Source: DAOUAT01 sp964551735
GTDB lineage: Bacteria; Chloroflexota; Anaerolineae; CG2-30-64-16
NCBI GenBank assembly: GCA_964551735.1
Contig: CAZKEF010000043.1
Coordinates: 1 to 45,078 of the forward strand
Reading direction: 5' to 3'
DNA: 45,078 nucleotides
Part shown: one piece after another, positions 24,588 through 31,837 of the stretch
Layout: each line of letters opens with the position of its first letter
Numbering within the stretch: the stretch's first letter is position 1
Notes under the pieces: model-generated
The model's database searches: none
Told to the model about the DNA's origin: nothing
The model's input: only the letters and a program-made list of their open reading frames with translations
Made by a program: the position numbers and the translations under genes

Positions 24588-24985
24588 ATGCTGGGACGAG
24601 CCTTGCTGTACGCTGCACCGGTCTCATCGTTCGTGTTGGGACTTTTCTACTACGGGTTTGGCGTCGCCGATCGCTACGCCGTTTTTCTATACGACCATCT
24701 CGGCGCAGGCCCTTTTCACGGCCGCACCGTGAACCGCTATTGGATGTCAGGGTTGGTCGCCTCTGGGGCAGAGCTGGTCTTGTACGCGATCGCCAACTGG
24801 CTGGGCGGCGGATCGCCGGCATTCGCGGCCGCGGTTACGCGCCGCCCCCCTGGTGGCAGGTATGGCTGCCATGTCTCCCCGTGTTGAGCATCGGCATCCC
24901 GTGGATAACAATGACCGTGAACGATCCTGTGCTGCCCTTTCCCATCGCTGTTGGCTGTGCGGTGGCGGCCTCTGAATCCGGCTGA
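24588..24985 (+). pseudogene. Frameshifted membrane protein gene
   Basis: From ATG 24588 the frame encodes a plausible membrane protein start (MLGRALLYAAPVSSFVLGLFYYGFG, a DRYAVFLYDHLGAGPF loop, then a second span). Coding character moves to another frame at a run of six C (24845-24850). The new frame reads PPWWQVWLPCLPVLSIGIPWITMTVNDPVLPFPIAVGCAV, again membrane-protein-like, and stops at 24985. A loss of one base in the C run would explain the switch. It could be a true pseudogene, a phase-variable homopolymer or a sequencing error. The original function is unknown. Confidence 0.6.
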
Positions 24986-25088
24986 GCCGCTGGCGGCGTT
25001 GCTGTCTCGGCCGGCGGTGCTCCGGGCGTTGAGCTTCCGGCCGTCGTCGCCCGGCCGATCGCTAGGGCGTGAACAGCTTGGCCCCGGT

Positions 25089-25688
25089 TTAGTTCCCTGG
25101 CGTCAGGCCGAAGGTGAACTCCCCCACCCGCGCCGAGTTGGCCGACGCGACCGCGCACGCGTTGAGCCCGCGCACGACGTAGAAGTGGTTGATCAGGCTG
25201 GCGGCCGCGCCGGTGTCGGTGTAGGTGGTATCCGCGGTGACGATCGGCGTCACGCCGCCCGGGTTGTCGGGATCGAGGTACGGGTCCGTCGAGACCCAGA
25301 CCTGGTAGCGGGCGTTGGCCGGGTCGGCCATCCAGGTCAGCACGACGTCCGCGCCGCTGCAGGCCACGGTAACGATCGGCGCGACCGCGGGCGCGGCGAC
25401 GCAGGCGACCCAGTAGCCGTCGCGCAGGGTGATGTCTCCGCCGCCTGTCGCGCCGATGATCGGCTGGCCGAGGGTGTCGTCCAAGGTCACGCCTGTGCCG
25501 CTCGACGGCGCGCCGCTGCCGCTGATGACCCACCAGCCTACGGCGGGGTCACCGCTGTTGGCCAGGGCTATGACTGCACCGATCAGCAGCAAGATCATGG
25601 CGGCAAGTGCGACTGTAAGGGCGCGCAACCCGCTGGCTCGGTCGGAGACCGGCCAGAGCGAGCGGGTCGATGGGAGGCGAGGGTTCAT
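25089..25688 (-). CDS. Secreted or surface-anchored protein, Anaerolineae type
   Basis: This 199-aa protein has an N-terminal hydrophobic segment (about residues 22-44, ALTVALAAMILLLIGAVIALA) that can be a signal anchor. It is followed by GVTLDDTLGQPIIGATGGGDITLRDGYWVAC, a motif common at the head of exported Chloroflexota proteins. It then has a single fibronectin-type-III-like beta domain (VVLTWMADPANARYQVWVSTDPYLDP). The start ATG 25688 overlaps the stop of the upstream gene as ATGA, with AAAGGAGG 7 bp before it, so the pair is translationally coupled. The function is unknown; adhesion or surface display is inferred. Confidence 0.75.
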   Translation of the reverse strand: MNPRLPSTRSLWPVSDRASGLRALTVALAAMILLLIGAVIALANSGDPAVGWWVISGSGAPSSGTGVTLDDTLGQPIIGATGGGDITLRDGYWVACVAAPAVAPIVTVACSGADVVLTWMADPANARYQVWVSTDPYLDPDNPGGVTPIVTADTTYTDTGAAASLINHFYVVRGLNACAVASANSARVGEFTFGLTPGN

Positions 25689-27598
25689 GGCGCGCCTCCT
25701 TTCTGGACATCCGGCGACGCCGCAATGGCCGACTCCGGATAGAACGTGGCGTGCAGCTGGGCGTACCAGAAGTAGTCATCGCCCGCGCCGCCGGAGCTCA
25801 TCACGCCGTTGAGGTAGAAGGTGCGGGCGCCGGCGCCTACGTTGAAGGCCCGCCGTACGGTGAAGGTGTACTCCTCCTGGGTTGAGCTGGGATAGCTCGC
25901 GGGAATGCTCCAATTCACCTCGTCAAAGGCGTAGCTGCAGTTCGTGTTCGTACTGTCTATGAGTAGAACCAAGAGATCGCGCGTGCCGCTCACGTGGCCT
26001 AGCCGCATCCGTACGTTGGCCTCGACGACGACGGTCCCGTTCCGTGGCGCCGTGATCGTGATCTGGCCGCCGGAGTAGTTGCGGCAGGTCGCATCAAGAA
26101 AGGTTGTGTTGCCGGTCGAGCTGGTGACCATGAAGACCCGGTAGTAGTCGCCGTGTTGGCCGTCCAACAGGTCGGCATCCAACCCGGAGCCGGCGCCCTC
26201 GATGACGTTGAAGGTGGTTCCTGCCAGGCTGAGCTGGTTGCCCGCGGCATAGGCCGTGTTGTCGTCGGGCTCGCAGGTGACCGTGCCGTCGGCCGCGATC
26301 GCGCGGATACTGGAGCCCGCGGCGCAGGCGCTGCTGACGCGCGCCTGGTAGTAGGCGCCGTGTTGGCCGTCCAACAGGTCGGCGTCGAGGCCCAAGCCGG
26401 CGCCGTCGTTGCCCGCGTGCCAGACCGTGTTGCCGTTCACCGTCACCCCCGCGCCGCCGGTCACCAGCCGCACGCCGCCGTTGGCGCGCACCGCGAACTG
26501 GGCGTCGGCCGTGGAGTTGAAATCCGCGTCGACGCTGTCGGCCCACACGAAGGAGCCACTGTTGAGCGCTTTGGCCCGGCGGCCCCCCGCGAAGCTCCAG
26601 TTGCCGCTGGCCGTGTTGCTCTCGCCGCCGGCCACTGTAGCGGCGTAGCCATCGGCCGTGTTGCTCTCGCCGCCGGCCACCGTGGCCCTGTCGTTGTTCG
26701 CCTGGTTGCTCTCGCCGCCCCCCACGGTCGCCGAATTGCCCGTGGCCCGGTTGCCGTTGCCGCCGCCGACCGTGCTGTAGACGCCGGTGGCCCAGTTGTT
26801 CATACCGCCGCCGGCCGTGGCAAACGACCGGTCGTTCGTCGTGCCAGCCATGTCACCTGCCAGGTTGCCGTACCCGCCGCCCACCGTTCCGTAGTTGTCG
26901 GTGACGCGGTTGATGTTGCCGCTGGCCCCGCCGCCGCCGACCGTCGCGCCTTTCACGTCGGGGGTGACGCCGTTGCCGCTGTAGCCGCCGATGAGGTTGG
27001 GGCTGGTCGCGTTCGGTTCGATCCGCAAGGCGCGGACCCCGTTAACCTTGAGTTCCAGCGCCTGATTGTCGCTGGTGCCCAGGAAATGTGTGCCGGGCGA
27101 GGTGCCGGCGTTGCCGGTCAGGGACCAGGCGTTCTTCACATCCTCGGCCTGCAGGGCATAGGGCACGGCCGCGATGCGGCGGTCCGGCGCGAGCTGGGTG
27201 AAGGTGACATTGTCGCTGCTGAACCAGACGCGCAGGTAGCGGAGCGCGTCGCTGAAGGCTGAGGCGGTCAGCGGCTGGGTCATGCCGGACAGCGTGGTGT
27301 CGCCCAGGAGCACGTTGAAGAGGCCGTTGGTGACCTGGAGCGGCACCGCCGCGGCCGGCGGCGAGGCGCCATCGTTGCTCCACTGGATCGCGCCGCTGCC
27401 ATCTCGGATGGCGAACTTGAAGTAGCCGGTGCCGGTGTAGGCCGTGCCGCCCACGGCGACCTGGCCCTGGTAGGAGATGATGCTCGGCGCGCCGGCGTCC
27501 GGCGCGAGCGGTTCCCGGCTTCGGCGGGCATCGGCCCAACCTGCCGGCCAGAGCAGGATGACGATAACGGTGAGGACGATCGACGCATTGCGTTGCAT
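25685..27598 (-). CDS. Secreted surface protein with YadA-head-like and tail-fibre-like repeats
   Basis: This 637-aa protein has a Sec signal peptide (residues 1-24, ending near WADA). Residues about 40-170 match the N-terminal domain found in many exported proteins (ISYQGQVAVGGTAYTGTGYFKFAI ... AAVPYALQAE). Residues about 215-350 contain six or more TVGGGxxNxATG / TVAGGESNTA units of the kind seen in YadA-like trimeric beta-roll heads. Two LDADLLDGQHG(A/D)YY segments (about 395-430 and 470-490) are of the type found in phage tail fibres and bacterial stalk proteins. The C-terminal 150 residues look all-beta. No outer-membrane anchor is visible. It is the first gene of a two-gene minus-strand operon, with AAAGGAG upstream of ATG 27598. 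Confidence 0.85.
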   Translation of the reverse strand: MQRNASIVLTVIVILLWPAGWADARRSREPLAPDAGAPSIISYQGQVAVGGTAYTGTGYFKFAIRDGSGAIQWSNDGASPPAAAVPLQVTNGLFNVLLGDTTLSGMTQPLTASAFSDALRYLRVWFSSDNVTFTQLAPDRRIAAVPYALQAEDVKNAWSLTGNAGTSPGTHFLGTSDNQALELKVNGVRALRIEPNATSPNLIGGYSGNGVTPDVKGATVGGGGASGNINRVTDNYGTVGGGYGNLAGDMAGTTNDRSFATAGGGMNNWATGVYSTVGGGNGNRATGNSATVGGGESNQANNDRATVAGGESNTADGYAATVAGGESNTASGNWSFAGGRRAKALNSGSFVWADSVDADFNSTADAQFAVRANGGVRLVTGGAGVTVNGNTVWHAGNDGAGLGLDADLLDGQHGAYYQARVSSACAAGSSIRAIAADGTVTCEPDDNTAYAAGNQLSLAGTTFNVIEGAGSGLDADLLDGQHGDYYRVFMVTSSTGNTTFLDATCRNYSGGQITITAPRNGTVVVEANVRMRLGHVSGTRDLLVLLIDSTNTNCSYAFDEVNWSIPASYPSSTQEEYTFTVRRAFNVGAGARTFYLNGVMSSGGAGDDYFWYAQLHATFYPESAIAASPDVQKGGAP

Positions 27599-27750
27599 GG
27601 GAGGACTCCTTTCAGGTGCGATGGAAAAGGCCGATCGGCCGCGCGCGGCGCAGGGGCGCAGGGGGAAGCGGTGGATAGGGTGCGGTGCTGACGCCCCGAC
27701 GGCAGCGTCATCAGGCGGCGCGGCCCGCTTGTGAGGGGCCGCCGCGCGTA

Positions 27751-27978
27751 TTATATCACGGTTTGGGCGCCAGCGCGCGGTGATTTTGTGGGCCTGCGCA
27801 CGGCGACCAGCGCCTCAGCCAGCGCCGCCCGGCCGTTCACGTGGGTCGGCGTCACCGTCGTCAGCCGCCGCACCGCCGCCATCGTCTGCAAGCCCGGCTC
27901 CTCACGCATATGCGCCGGAAAACCCGACTCGATCTCAGCCGCCCGCCGCAATTCGCGTGTCACCTCGCGTGATTCCAC
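27751..27978 (-). CDS. Small hypothetical protein (75 aa)
   Basis: The frame opens after an in-frame TAA and starts at GTG 27978, with AAGGGAG about 8 bp upstream. Its 75 codons use the same G/C-ending codons as the neighbours. The product is basic and helical (ESREVTRELRRAAEIESG, TMAAVRRLTTVTPTHVNGRAALAEALVAVRR). I do not recognise a family. It lies between the surface-protein operon and a minus-strand terminator. It may be a real small gene or the remnant of a larger one. Confidence 0.45.
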   Translation of the reverse strand: MESREVTRELRRAAEIESGFPAHMREEPGLQTMAAVRRLTTVTPTHVNGRAALAEALVAVRRPTKSPRAGAQTVI

Positions 27979-28015
27979 CCAGCTCTCCCTTCGTTAGACT
28001 GACCCCCAACTCAAT

Positions 28016-28048
28016 AAAAAAACCGCAACCCCCAGTCAGGGGCTGCGG
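28016..28048 (-). terminator. Minus-strand intrinsic terminator, left copy of an inverted pair
   Basis: CCGCAGCCCC pairs with GGGGTTGCGG (28023-28048) and is followed on the minus strand by seven T (28016-28022). The same hairpin occurs at 31646-31678 in the opposite orientation. Confidence 0.85.
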
Positions 28049-28059
28049 CCTCACTTGAC

Positions 28060-28231
28060 CAGGGCGATTTCATGTTGTGGCTGACCACACGGGCCGGCCG
28101 TTGAAACTGCGCCTACCGTTGCAAAACCGGCCTGCGCCGGTTGGTCTCCGGTCTGCGAAGGCAGACCTTGCACGGGTAGCCGCAACTTCAGTTGCCAGGC
28201 AGGGCGCCCGCCGCACAATGACTTCGCCCTG
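28060..28231. mobile_element. MITE-like element of 172 bp with 9-bp target-site duplication
   Basis: The element is bounded by the exact direct repeat TCACTTGAC (28051-28059 and 28232-28240). Its ends are inverted repeats beginning CAGGGCGA on both sides, with partial complementarity for about 21 bp. Inside are two perfect hairpins, AACCGGC/GCCGGTT (28125-28142) and GGTCTGC/GCAGACC (28150-28167). No transposase frame fits in it. The uninterrupted target sequence is preserved in inverted orientation at 31614-31672, which shows that the 172 bp plus one TSD copy is an insertion. Confidence 0.82.
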
Positions 28232-28235
28232 TCAC

Positions 28236-28263
28236 TTGACGTCCTGCACTACACTGCTATACT
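28236..28263 (+). promoter_or_regulatory. Promoter of the PEP-synthase-like gene at the MITE border
   Basis: TTGACG (28236-28241), 16 bp, TATACT (28258-28263). The -35 box lies in the right copy of the MITE target duplication, so the insertion regenerated rather than destroyed it. Confidence 0.6.
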
Positions 28264-28392
28264 GCGCGCGGGCATGAATTGCGCTTTTGGCGCGGCGATA
28301 CCCTTCGACTACGCCCAGGGCGCCTCGCGAATCGTCGGGCAAAAACCTCCAAAACTGCGTCGCCCGTGATGGCAAGATAAGGATGGCAACCT

Positions 28393-31098
28393 ATGTCCTC
28401 ATCATGGACTCTGCCGCTTAACTCCGAACTGGCTACGCTGGCTCTCTGCGGCGGCAAGGGCGCGAACCTGGCGCAGTTGGCGCGCGCGGGCTTGCCCGTG
28501 CCAGGCGGCTTTCTGATTACGACTGAAGCCTATCGTCAGTTTGTGGCCGAGAACAATTTACAGCCCGGCATCCTGGCGGCGCTGGCCCCGGTCGACGCAA
28601 CGCAACCCGCCGTGCTCGACGCTGTCTCTCGCACGATTCGTGATTTATTCTCCCAAGCCAGTCTTCCGCCAGAGATTGCCGATGCCATTACCCAGGCTTA
28701 TCTGGCGTTTGATCCGCAATCCGCACGCCACACGCCACCATCCGTCGCCGTCCGGTCCTCAGCCACCGCCGAAGACCTGCCCGACATGTCGTTTGCCGGC
28801 CAGCAGGACACTTATCTGAATGTGCAGGGTGAAGCGGCCGTGCTGGAGGCCGTCGTCATGTGCTGGAGTAGTCTGTGGACGGCGCGGGCGATAGGCTACC
28901 GCGCGCGCTACCACATTGCGCCGGAAGAAGTGCAACTGGCCGTGGTGGTGCAGGCGATGGTGCCGAGCGAGGCGGCGGGCGTGCTTTTCACCGCTAACCC
29001 GCTCACCGGCAAGCGTCCCGAGACAGTGATAGATGCCACGCTCGGCCTGGGCGAGGCGCTGGTCTCCGGTTTGGTGGAGCCTGACCATTACGTGGTTGAG
29101 GGCGGGCACATCACCGGCAAAAAACTGGGCGCGAAGGCGCTCTCGATTCGCGGCGCGGCGGGCGGCGGCACCCTGAAGCAAACAGAGCAGGCAAGCGCAC
29201 AGCAGGCGCTGCCCGACGCGGCGATTTTGGAGCTGGCGCAGTTGGGGCAGCGCGTGGAAGCGCTCTACGGCGCGCCGCAGGATATTGAATGGGGCTGGGC
29301 CGAGGGGCGGCTTCATCTCTTGCAGGCGCGGCCCATCACCACGCTCTACCCGGCGCTCAGCGGGTTACCGGACGATGGGCAACTGCGCGTGCTGGTTTCA
29401 TTCGGCGCAGTGCAGGGGCTACTGGAGCCGATCACGCCGCTCGGGCGCGATATTTTCTGCAACCTGGCCGCCGCGATCGGAACGCTGCTGTTTGAGCCGC
29501 TGGACGGTGAGACGCAACGCGCGCTCTTTGAAGCGGGTCAACGGCTGTTCATCAACATCACGCCGATCCTCCGCCATCCCACTGGCCGCCGCGCCGCGCG
29601 CACGCTTTTCCCCCTTGTCGAGCCTGGTTCCGTTGAGACGCTGGAGCGGTTGTTGGCCGATCCGCGCCTGGCGCTGCGCGCGGGGAAAGGGCGGCCCTCC
29701 TGGCGCACCTTGCGCACTTTAGCGCCCATGTTGCGCAACGTGCTTTACAATTTGCTCTGGCCCGCGGCCGGCCGGGCGCGCGTCCAGCGCCGGATTGAAA
29801 AATACCTGGCGCTGACGCGCGCGCGTTTTCTGCCGGCGCAAAACGCGGCCGCTTGCCTGCACGCGTTGGACGATACTTTTGCGGACATTGCGCCCTTTTT
29901 TATGCACGACCTGGTGACGACAGTCGCCTCGGGGCAGGTTCCGCTGCATCTGTTGCGGAAGATTTCGAAAGAGCCCGACAAGGTGTGGGCGTTAACGCGC
30001 GGTTTGCCCCACAACGTAACGACTGAAATGGACCTGGCGCTGTGGGCCGCGGCGTGCACCATCAAGGCCGACCCGGCCTCAGCCGCAACCTTCGCCGCTC
30101 ACCCTGCGCCGGGCCTCGCCGCCGACTACCTGGCCGGGCGCCTGCCGCCTGTAGCCCAAAGCGCCGTGGCCGATTTTCTCCAGCGCTACGGCGCGCGCGG
30201 CGTCGCCGAGATTGACCTCGGGCGCCCCTGCTGGCATGAAGACCCGACGCTGCTGATGCAAATGCTGGGCAGTTATTTGCAGATTGAAGACGCCGCCGGC
30301 ACTTCGGCGCCCGCTCGTACGCCGACAGCAGTTTTTGCGCGGAGCGCTGCCGCTGCCGATGCGTTGTTGCAGCAGTTTATCGAAACCGCTCGCCAGATGC
30401 CGCGCGGCCGGCTCCGTGTGCGGTTGGTGCGGTGGGCGGGCGAGCGCGTGCGTGGCCTCACCGGCTTGCGCGAGACGCCCAAGTTTGCGGCGGTGCGCGC
30501 GTTTGCCCTCATGCGCGCGGCCTTGCTCCGCGCCGGCCAAAAGCTGGCAACTGAAGGCGCCTTCACGCAAGCCGATGACGTTTTCTTTTTGCATCTCCGG
30601 GAGCTTAAGCAACTGGCCGCTGGCGCGCAGTGCGAGTGGCAGGTGCTGGTGGCTGAGCGGCGCGCGGCCTATGGCCGCGAGATGCGGCGCAAGCTGATTC
30701 CTCGGGTGTTGCTCAGCGATGGCACGGCGTTTTATGAAGGAGTGAGCGCGCCGCCTGGCGCCGCAGAAGGTGAAAGCGCAAACATCCTCGTCGGCAGTCC
30801 GGTTTCGCCCGGCGTGGTGGAAGGCGTCGCGCATGTGGTGTTTCACCCGCATGCGGCGCAGCTCGCGCCCGGCGAGATCTTGGTTTGCCCCGGCACCGAC
30901 CCGGCCTGGACACCGCTGTTCCTGGCGGCTGGCGGATTGATCATGGAGGTCGGTGGCATGATGACACACGGCGCAGTTGTGGCGCGTGAATATGGCATTC
31001 CGGCGGTGGTAGGCGTGAGCCACGCCACCACGCGCATTCAAACGGGCGAGCGCCTCCAGGTGGATGGGGCGAGCGGGAAGATCGTGAAGCTTGGTTAG
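28393..31098 (+). CDS. PEP synthase / rifampin phosphotransferase-like phosphohistidine enzyme
   Basis: This 901-aa enzyme has an N-terminal ATP-grasp PEP/pyruvate-binding domain (GGKGANLAQLARAGLPVPGGFLIT, SSATAEDLPDMSFAGQQDTYLNV, GVLFTANPLTG, DIEWGWAEGRLHLLQARPI; residues about 1-320). A long helical middle follows (about 330-780) with GLPHNVTTEMDLALW. The C-terminal swivelling phosphohistidine domain has CPGTDPAWTPLFLAAGGLIMEVGGMMTHGAVVAREYGIPAVVG, where the His of THGA is the expected phosphocarrier. The order ATP-grasp, middle, His domain without a PEP-synthase TIM barrel matches rifampin phosphotransferase better than PpsA. Its substrate is not known. It lies inside the inverted-repeat-bounded segment. 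Confidence 0.85.
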   Translation: MSSSWTLPLNSELATLALCGGKGANLAQLARAGLPVPGGFLITTEAYRQFVAENNLQPGILAALAPVDATQPAVLDAVSRTIRDLFSQASLPPEIADAITQAYLAFDPQSARHTPPSVAVRSSATAEDLPDMSFAGQQDTYLNVQGEAAVLEAVVMCWSSLWTARAIGYRARYHIAPEEVQLAVVVQAMVPSEAAGVLFTANPLTGKRPETVIDATLGLGEALVSGLVEPDHYVVEGGHITGKKLGAKALSIRGAAGGGTLKQTEQASAQQALPDAAILELAQLGQRVEALYGAPQDIEWGWAEGRLHLLQARPITTLYPALSGLPDDGQLRVLVSFGAVQGLLEPITPLGRDIFCNLAAAIGTLLFEPLDGETQRALFEAGQRLFINITPILRHPTGRRAARTLFPLVEPGSVETLERLLADPRLALRAGKGRPSWRTLRTLAPMLRNVLYNLLWPAAGRARVQRRIEKYLALTRARFLPAQNAAACLHALDDTFADIAPFFMHDLVTTVASGQVPLHLLRKISKEPDKVWALTRGLPHNVTTEMDLALWAAACTIKADPASAATFAAHPAPGLAADYLAGRLPPVAQSAVADFLQRYGARGVAEIDLGRPCWHEDPTLLMQMLGSYLQIEDAAGTSAPARTPTAVFARSAAAADALLQQFIETARQMPRGRLRVRLVRWAGERVRGLTGLRETPKFAAVRAFALMRAALLRAGQKLATEGAFTQADDVFFLHLRELKQLAAGAQCEWQVLVAERRAAYGREMRRKLIPRVLLSDGTAFYEGVSAPPGAAEGESANILVGSPVSPGVVEGVAHVVFHPHAAQLAPGEILVCPGTDPAWTPLFLAAGGLIMEVGGMMTHGAVVAREYGIPAVVGVSHATTRIQTGERLQVDGASGKIVKLG

Positions 31099-31317
31099 CG
31101 GATCCTCCCCTTACATTCCCCCATCGCTGCCAGCGGCCGCCTTCAGCGCTGAACGCGCCCACCCCTATGACCCCGGCGACCGAGATTTCTCGCCGCGCGC
31201 CGTTCGCGCAGCCCGGCGCAGTGGGAGATCTATCGCGCCGCGCTGCCCGGCCTGACCTTCTGCGGCCTGGATGGGCGCAGGCTATCGTCGCCGCGAATCG
31301 GGCGGCCGGTGGGAACA

Positions 31318-31398
31318 TGGGGATGGGGAGACAAGGTGACACGGAGAGGGGGAGAGGGGGAGACGAGGAGACAAGGAGATGGGGAGATGGGGAGACGG
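31318..31398. repeat. ggggaga/ggagaca-type tandem repeats
   Basis: Degenerate 7-8 bp units (ggggaga, caaggtgaca, gagggggaga, caaggagat, ggggagat, ggggagac) match those inside priA at 19576 and 20113. Confidence 0.85.
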
Positions 31399-31451
31399 GG
31401 TCCTTCGACGGGCTCAGGATGATTGGGGTTGGGTTCCGCGGTTGGACGGGT

Positions 31452-31481
31452 TTGCCAATGGAGGGAGGGGTGTGCTAGAAT
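31452..31481 (+). promoter_or_regulatory. Candidate promoter without an adjacent gene
   Basis: TTGCCA (31452-31457), 18 bp, TAGAAT (31476-31481). The next features downstream are terminator hairpins at 31535 and 31646, so a short untranslated RNA or a long hsdM leader could start here. Confidence 0.45.
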
Positions 31482-31534
31482 CGGTGCGATTGTGACGAGA
31501 GTTGCGGGTGAGAACGGCGGTGTTTTTTAACACG

Positions 31535-31568
31535 AAAGCCGACCAGGGTCGAGCTGATCGGCTTTCTA
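31535..31568. terminator. Intrinsic terminator hairpin
   Basis: AAAGCCGACCAG (31535-31546) pairs with CTGATCGGCTTT (31554-31565) with one mismatch around a 7-nt loop. The A- and T-ends make it usable on both strands. Confidence 0.75.
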
Positions 31569-31613
31569 TCCCGAATCCTGTACGCCCCAGGAGCCGGGTG
31601 TTGCAGCCCTCAT

Positions 31614-31678
31614 GGTAGCAGTGTTGCGCAGGACGTCAAGTGAGGCCGCAGCCCCTGATTGGGGGGTTGCGGTTTTTT
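31614..31678. repeat. Right copy of the inverted hairpin-plus-promoter repeat, and empty MITE site
   Basis: Read on the minus strand this is nearly identical, over about 58 bp, to 28023-28059 joined directly to 28241-28262. It contains a plus-strand terminator (hairpin 31646-31672, six T at 31673-31678) and one intact TCACTTGAC (minus strand). Confidence 0.85.
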
Positions 31679-31763
31679 GTTTTGGGGGTAACGGATGCCT
31701 CCGGCAGCGGATAAGCGGATTGGGGTGGACGGGGTGGACTGACAGGGACGGGGGCGGGTTGAT

Positions 31764-31816
31764 ATGGGGGTGTGGGGGTGTGGGAGATGGGGAGACGCGG
31801 GGAGGGGGAGATGGGG
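31764..31816. repeat. ggggtgtg and ggggaga-type repeats just before hsdM
   Basis: gggggtgtgggggtgtggg and ggggagacgcggggagggggagatgggg units end 22 bp before the hsdM start. They explain why the hsdM reading frame seems to extend upstream to 31772. Confidence 0.8.
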
Positions 31817-31837
31817 CTTCACAACGAACGGAGTGTT

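Larger units (their letters stand above)
31099..31837. other. Non-coding stretch between the PEP-synthase-like gene and hsdM
   Basis: No gene is supported in this 739-bp gap. It holds a possible decayed coding fragment (near 31190-31300, reading PAQWEIYRAALPGLTFCGLDGR in one frame), two heptamer-type repeat tracts, a candidate promoter, and two intrinsic terminators, each listed separately. Confidence 0.6.

Noticed and set aside
26153..27262. Plus-strand open frame (369 codons) opposite the surface protein
   Set aside because: Its Ala/Val/Gly/Arg repeats are the mirror of the GG-N-A repeats on the minus strand, where a signal peptide and ribosome binding site exist.
28077..28277. Plus-strand open frame across the MITE-like element
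   Set aside because: It crosses the element border and target duplication, and has no ribosome binding site or conserved sequence.
30079..31041. Minus-strand open frame opposite the PEP-synthase-like gene
   Set aside because: It is antisense to the conserved phosphohistidine domain, and its composition is rich in His, Arg and Gln without domains.
31167..31478. Plus-strand open frame after the PEP-synthase-like gene
   Set aside because: Most of it is tandem repeat DNA. A short fragment reading PAQWEIYRAALPGLTFCGLDGR lies in another frame and may be a gene remnant, but it cannot be assigned.
31772..31837. Upstream extension of hsdM
   Set aside because: The extra 22 codons are formed by ggggaga-type repeat DNA; ATG 31838 with GGAG upstream gives the normal HsdM start.
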